A stretch of 7,096 nt of DNA, from contig KL568523.1 of assembly GCA_000715605.1 (NCBI GenBank), positions 69,876 to 76,971 of the forward strand, written 5' to 3'. Positions 6,135 through 7,096 of the stretch are shown piece after piece (within the stretch, counting starts at the first letter, position 1; every line of letters starts with the position of its first letter). The notes under the pieces are model-generated. The model searched no databases and was not told the DNA's origin. It saw nothing but the letters and a program-made list of their open reading frames with translations. Source of the stretch: Streptomyces speibonae. Its GTDB lineage: Bacteria > Actinomycetota > Actinomycetes > Streptomycetales > Streptomycetaceae. Position numbers and translations under genes: made by a program.

Positions 6135-6142
6135 CTCCCTCC
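6135..6142 (-). promoter_or_regulatory. Ribosome binding site that decides the dioxygenase start
   Basis: GGAGGGAG (6142-6135) ends 8 nt before the ATG at 6126. This favours the 261-residue protein over an extended 281-residue reading that would begin inside the promoter region at 6186. Confidence 0.75.
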
Positions 6143-6188
6143 GGCAGGCTTCCCCGGTCACTACTTGAACTCTCAACTTCCACCACCG

Positions 6189-6217
6189 ACTGTACGACAA
6201 TTTGGTTTAATGTTCAA
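6189..6217 (-). promoter_or_regulatory. Vegetative promoter of the dioxygenase gene
   Basis: On the minus strand TTGAAC (6217-6212) and TACAGT (6194-6189) are separated by exactly 17 nt, a good match to the principal sigma consensus. A start near 6182 gives a leader of about 55 nt. Both hexamers lie inside inverted repeats (next entry), so a bound repressor would block polymerase directly. Confidence 0.6.
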
Positions 6218-6222
6218 GGAGG
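6216..6222 (+). promoter_or_regulatory. Strong ribosome binding site of the MarR gene
   Basis: AAGGAGG is a near-perfect Shine-Dalgarno sequence. It is 11 nt from the GTG at 6234 and 20 nt from the ATG at 6243, so it favours the GTG. An ATG at 6210 overlaps it and could only act leaderless. Confidence 0.6.
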
Positions 6223-6233
6223 TTCGCCGTACA

Positions 6234-6758
6234 GTGGAGCACATGAAGAGGGCACCCGCATCGGCCGACGCCGGACCACCCCGGTGGCTGACCGACGAGG
6301 AACAGCGCGTCTGGCGCGCGTACATCGAGGCCTCCACCCTCCTGGAGGACCACCTGGACCGGCAGCTCCAGCGTGACGCGGGGATGCCGCACGTGTACTA
6401 CGGCCTCCTGGTCAAGCTCGCCGAGGCCCCGTCCCGGCGTCTGCGGATGACGGAGCTGGCGATGTCCGCGAAGATCACCCGCTCCCGCCTCTCGCACGCC
6501 GTCGCCCGGCTGGAGAAGAGCGGCTGGGTGCGTCGCGAGGACTGCCCCTCCGACAAGCGGGGCCAGTTCGCCGTTCTGACGGAGAAGGGCCAGGAGGTGA
6601 TGCGCCGGCACGCGCCCGGCCACGTCGAGGCCGTACGTCAGGCGGTCTTCGACCGGCTCACCCCGGAACAGCAGAAGTCCCTCGGCGAGATCATGGGGAT
6701 CATCGCCGAGGGACTTCAGCCGAGCGAAACGGGTGCGGACCTGCCCTGGCTCCGCTGA
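6234..6758 (+). CDS. MarR-family transcriptional regulator
   Basis: This is a 174-residue dimeric winged-helix regulator, probably a repressor released by phenolic or oxidative signals. The N-terminal dimerisation helix spans about 22-50 (DEEQRVWRAYIEASTLLEDH, 21-40). The winged helix includes LRMTELAMSAKITRSRLSHA (70-89) as positioning and recognition helices. The wing carries the family motif REDCPSDKRGQFAVLTEKG (101-119), and a C-terminal dimerisation helix follows. The only cysteine, C104, lies at the base of the wing, and single cysteines make some MarR proteins redox-responsive. I start at the GTG at 6234 because of the AAGGAGG 11 nt upstream; the ATG at 6243 (171 aa) is the main alternative, and a longer frame from 6165 is unlikely. 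It is divergent from the extradiol dioxygenase, so a catechol-like ligand is a reasonable guess. Confidence 0.9.
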   Translation: MEHMKRAPASADAGPPRWLTDEEQRVWRAYIEASTLLEDHLDRQLQRDAGMPHVYYGLLVKLAEAPSRRLRMTELAMSAKITRSRLSHAVARLEKSGWVRREDCPSDKRGQFAVLTEKGQEVMRRHAPGHVEAVRQAVFDRLTPEQQKSLGEIMGIIAEGLQPSETGADLPWLR

Positions 6759-6782
6759 CGAGGCGGAGCCGGGGCAGGTCCG
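6736..6782 (+). terminator. Very strong hairpin terminator overlapping the MarR stop codon
   Basis: Positions 6736-6755 and 6763-6782 pair over 20 positions (19 Watson-Crick plus one G-U). The 7-nt loop (6756-6762) begins with the TGA stop codon, so the left arm encodes the last residues of the regulator. No T tract follows. It may act in both directions between the convergent MarR and MFS genes. Confidence 0.75.
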
Positions 6783-6788
6783 GGGAAG

Positions 6789-6823
6789 CCGTACGGGGAG
6801 GCGTCCCCTCCTCCTCCGTACGG
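6789..6823 (-). terminator. Second hairpin between the MarR and MFS genes
   Basis: CCGTACGG at 6789-6796 is repeated at 6816-6823. The octamer is its own reverse complement, so the two copies can pair as an 8-bp stem around a 19-nt pyrimidine-rich loop. It sits 58 bp past the MFS stop on the minus strand and may serve as that gene's terminator. Confidence 0.45.
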
Positions 6824-6839
6824 GTGGCGTGAGCCGCGC

Positions 6840-6896
6840 CCGCGGTCAGTGGACGGCCACCAGGGCCGCCGGCGCCGCGGTCAGTGGATGGCCACC
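6840..6896. repeat. 22-bp near-perfect direct repeat at the end of the second MFS gene
   Basis: Positions 6840-6861 and 6875-6896 match at 21 of 22 bases (difference at 6854/6889). The right copy contains the MFS stop codon and last codons (VAIH-stop). The left copy repeats the same end (VAVH-stop) 35 bp downstream, out of frame with the first. This looks like a partial duplication of the gene end. Confidence 0.75.
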
Positions 6897-7066
6897 GGCA
6901 TGACCGCCTCGTCCTCGGCGGAGGCGTCGGAGGACCCCGCGGCGACGGTGCTGCCCGGCTTGCCCACGTTGATCAGGGTGAGGGCGATGGCCGCGGCCGC
7001 GACCAGGATCCCGACGGCGAGCCAGATCGCGCTGGTGTACCCCTCCACCTGGCCCTGGAGCTGGAT
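6881..7066 (-). CDS. C-terminal fragment of a second MFS exporter (5' end missing at contig end)
   Basis: Only the last 61 residues are present. They contain one clear hydrophobic helix (about 10-33, TSAIWLAVGILVAAAAIALT at 11-30), followed by a polar, acidic tail ending VAIH. The GYTSAIWLAVGIL pattern is typical of the last helix of DHA2 (EmrB/QacA-type) drug exporters in actinomycetes, so I infer a second member of that family. The reading frame is open into the adapter, and a methionine predicted at 7081 is an adapter artefact; the genomic part begins with the codon at 7066. It converges on the MarR gene, and its end is partly duplicated. Substrate and full length are unknown. Confidence 0.8.
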   Translation of the reverse strand: MQLQGQVEGYTSAIWLAVGILVAAAAIALTLINVGKPGSTVAAGSSDASAEDEAVMPVAIH

Positions 7067-7096
7067 CTGTCTCTTATACACATCTCTGAGCGGGCT
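7067..7096. other. Untrimmed Nextera/Tn5 sequencing adapter (not genomic)
   Basis: Positions 7067-7085 read CTGTCTCTTATACACATCT, the exact reverse complement of the 19-bp Tn5 mosaic end used in tagmentation libraries. The following CTGAGCGGGCT (7086-7096) matches the reverse complement of the end of the 454 B primer (ending AGCCCGCTCAG) used in the original Nextera kits. Together all 30 bases are adapter, so genomic sequence stops at 7066. Confidence 0.97.

Larger units (their letters stand above)
6164..6235. promoter_or_regulatory. Interleaved inverted repeats, probable MarR operator region
   Basis: Two perfect, interleaved inverted repeats fill the divergent gap: CTTGAAC (6164-6170) / GTTCAAG (6212-6218), and ACTGTACG (6189-6196) / CGTACAGT (6228-6235). 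A short TTGA-N4-TCAA (6165-6176) overlaps the first left arm. MarR proteins bind such dyads as dimers, commonly in the intergenic region they share with the target gene. The repeats cover the dioxygenase -35 and -10 and reach the MarR start. The long spacers (31 and 41 nt) mean each arm might be a separate site or a half-site. Operator function is inferred. Confidence 0.5.

Noticed and set aside
6127..6186. Upstream start for the dioxygenase (281 residues)
   Set aside because: The extra 20 residues are not family-like and their codons overlap the predicted promoter. The ATG at 6126 has a good ribosome site.
6881..7081. Complete 66-residue membrane protein beginning MYKRQ
   Set aside because: The first five codons are adapter sequence (7067-7081). 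The rest is the C terminus of a truncated MFS exporter.
7067..7085. Genuine Tn5 or IS50 transposon end
   Set aside because: The 19 bp are the engineered mosaic end joined directly to a sequencing primer tail at the very end of the window, so it is a library artefact.

Overview
The window looks like Streptomyces (or a very close actinomycete) chromosomal DNA. It is very GC-rich, the coding frames favour G/C at third positions, and it carries a gene I recognise as hrdD, a group 2 principal-like sigma factor typical of Streptomyces. I noticed no TTA (bldA-dependent) leucine codons in the genes. From memory, the order DeoR regulator / MFS / WYL regulator / hrdD / acetyltransferase resembles the hrdD neighbourhood of Streptomyces chromosomes; I could not check this.

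Layout, left to right. Positions 1-342 (-) hold the 5' part of a DeoR-family sugar regulator cut by the window edge, with a candidate promoter and a small inverted repeat upstream. Positions 557-2083 (-) encode a 14-helix-type DHA2/EmrB-QacA drug exporter that ends at a strong hairpin (487-528). It is divergent from a WYL-domain regulator (2146-3132, +) across a 62-bp shared control region. A 458-bp gene-free convergent gap (3133-3590) follows, with several hairpins and one promoter-like AT-rich patch. hrdD (3591-4589, -) reads towards that gap from a promoter that matches the SigR (thiol-stress) consensus exactly. Divergent from hrdD is a phosphinothricin-acetyltransferase-type GNAT enzyme (4782-5300, +). 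It converges closely on a class III extradiol (LigB/4,5-DOPA-type) dioxygenase (5341-6126, -), which is divergent from a MarR-type regulator (6234-6758, +). The last gene is the 3' fragment of a second MFS exporter (6881-7066, -).

Functionally this is a regulator-rich housekeeping/stress segment. Two probable regulator-target pairs are divergent: WYL with the MFS exporter, and MarR with the dioxygenase. hrdD is probably wired into disulphide stress through SigR. I see no phage, CRISPR, IS or biosynthetic cluster, and no convincing new multi-gene system.

The final 30 bases (7067-7096) are not genomic. They are the 19-bp Tn5 mosaic end followed by 11 bases of the old Nextera/454 B adapter, so the window ends at an untrimmed contig end. 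Any protein predicted to start in it (beginning MYKRQ) is an artefact.
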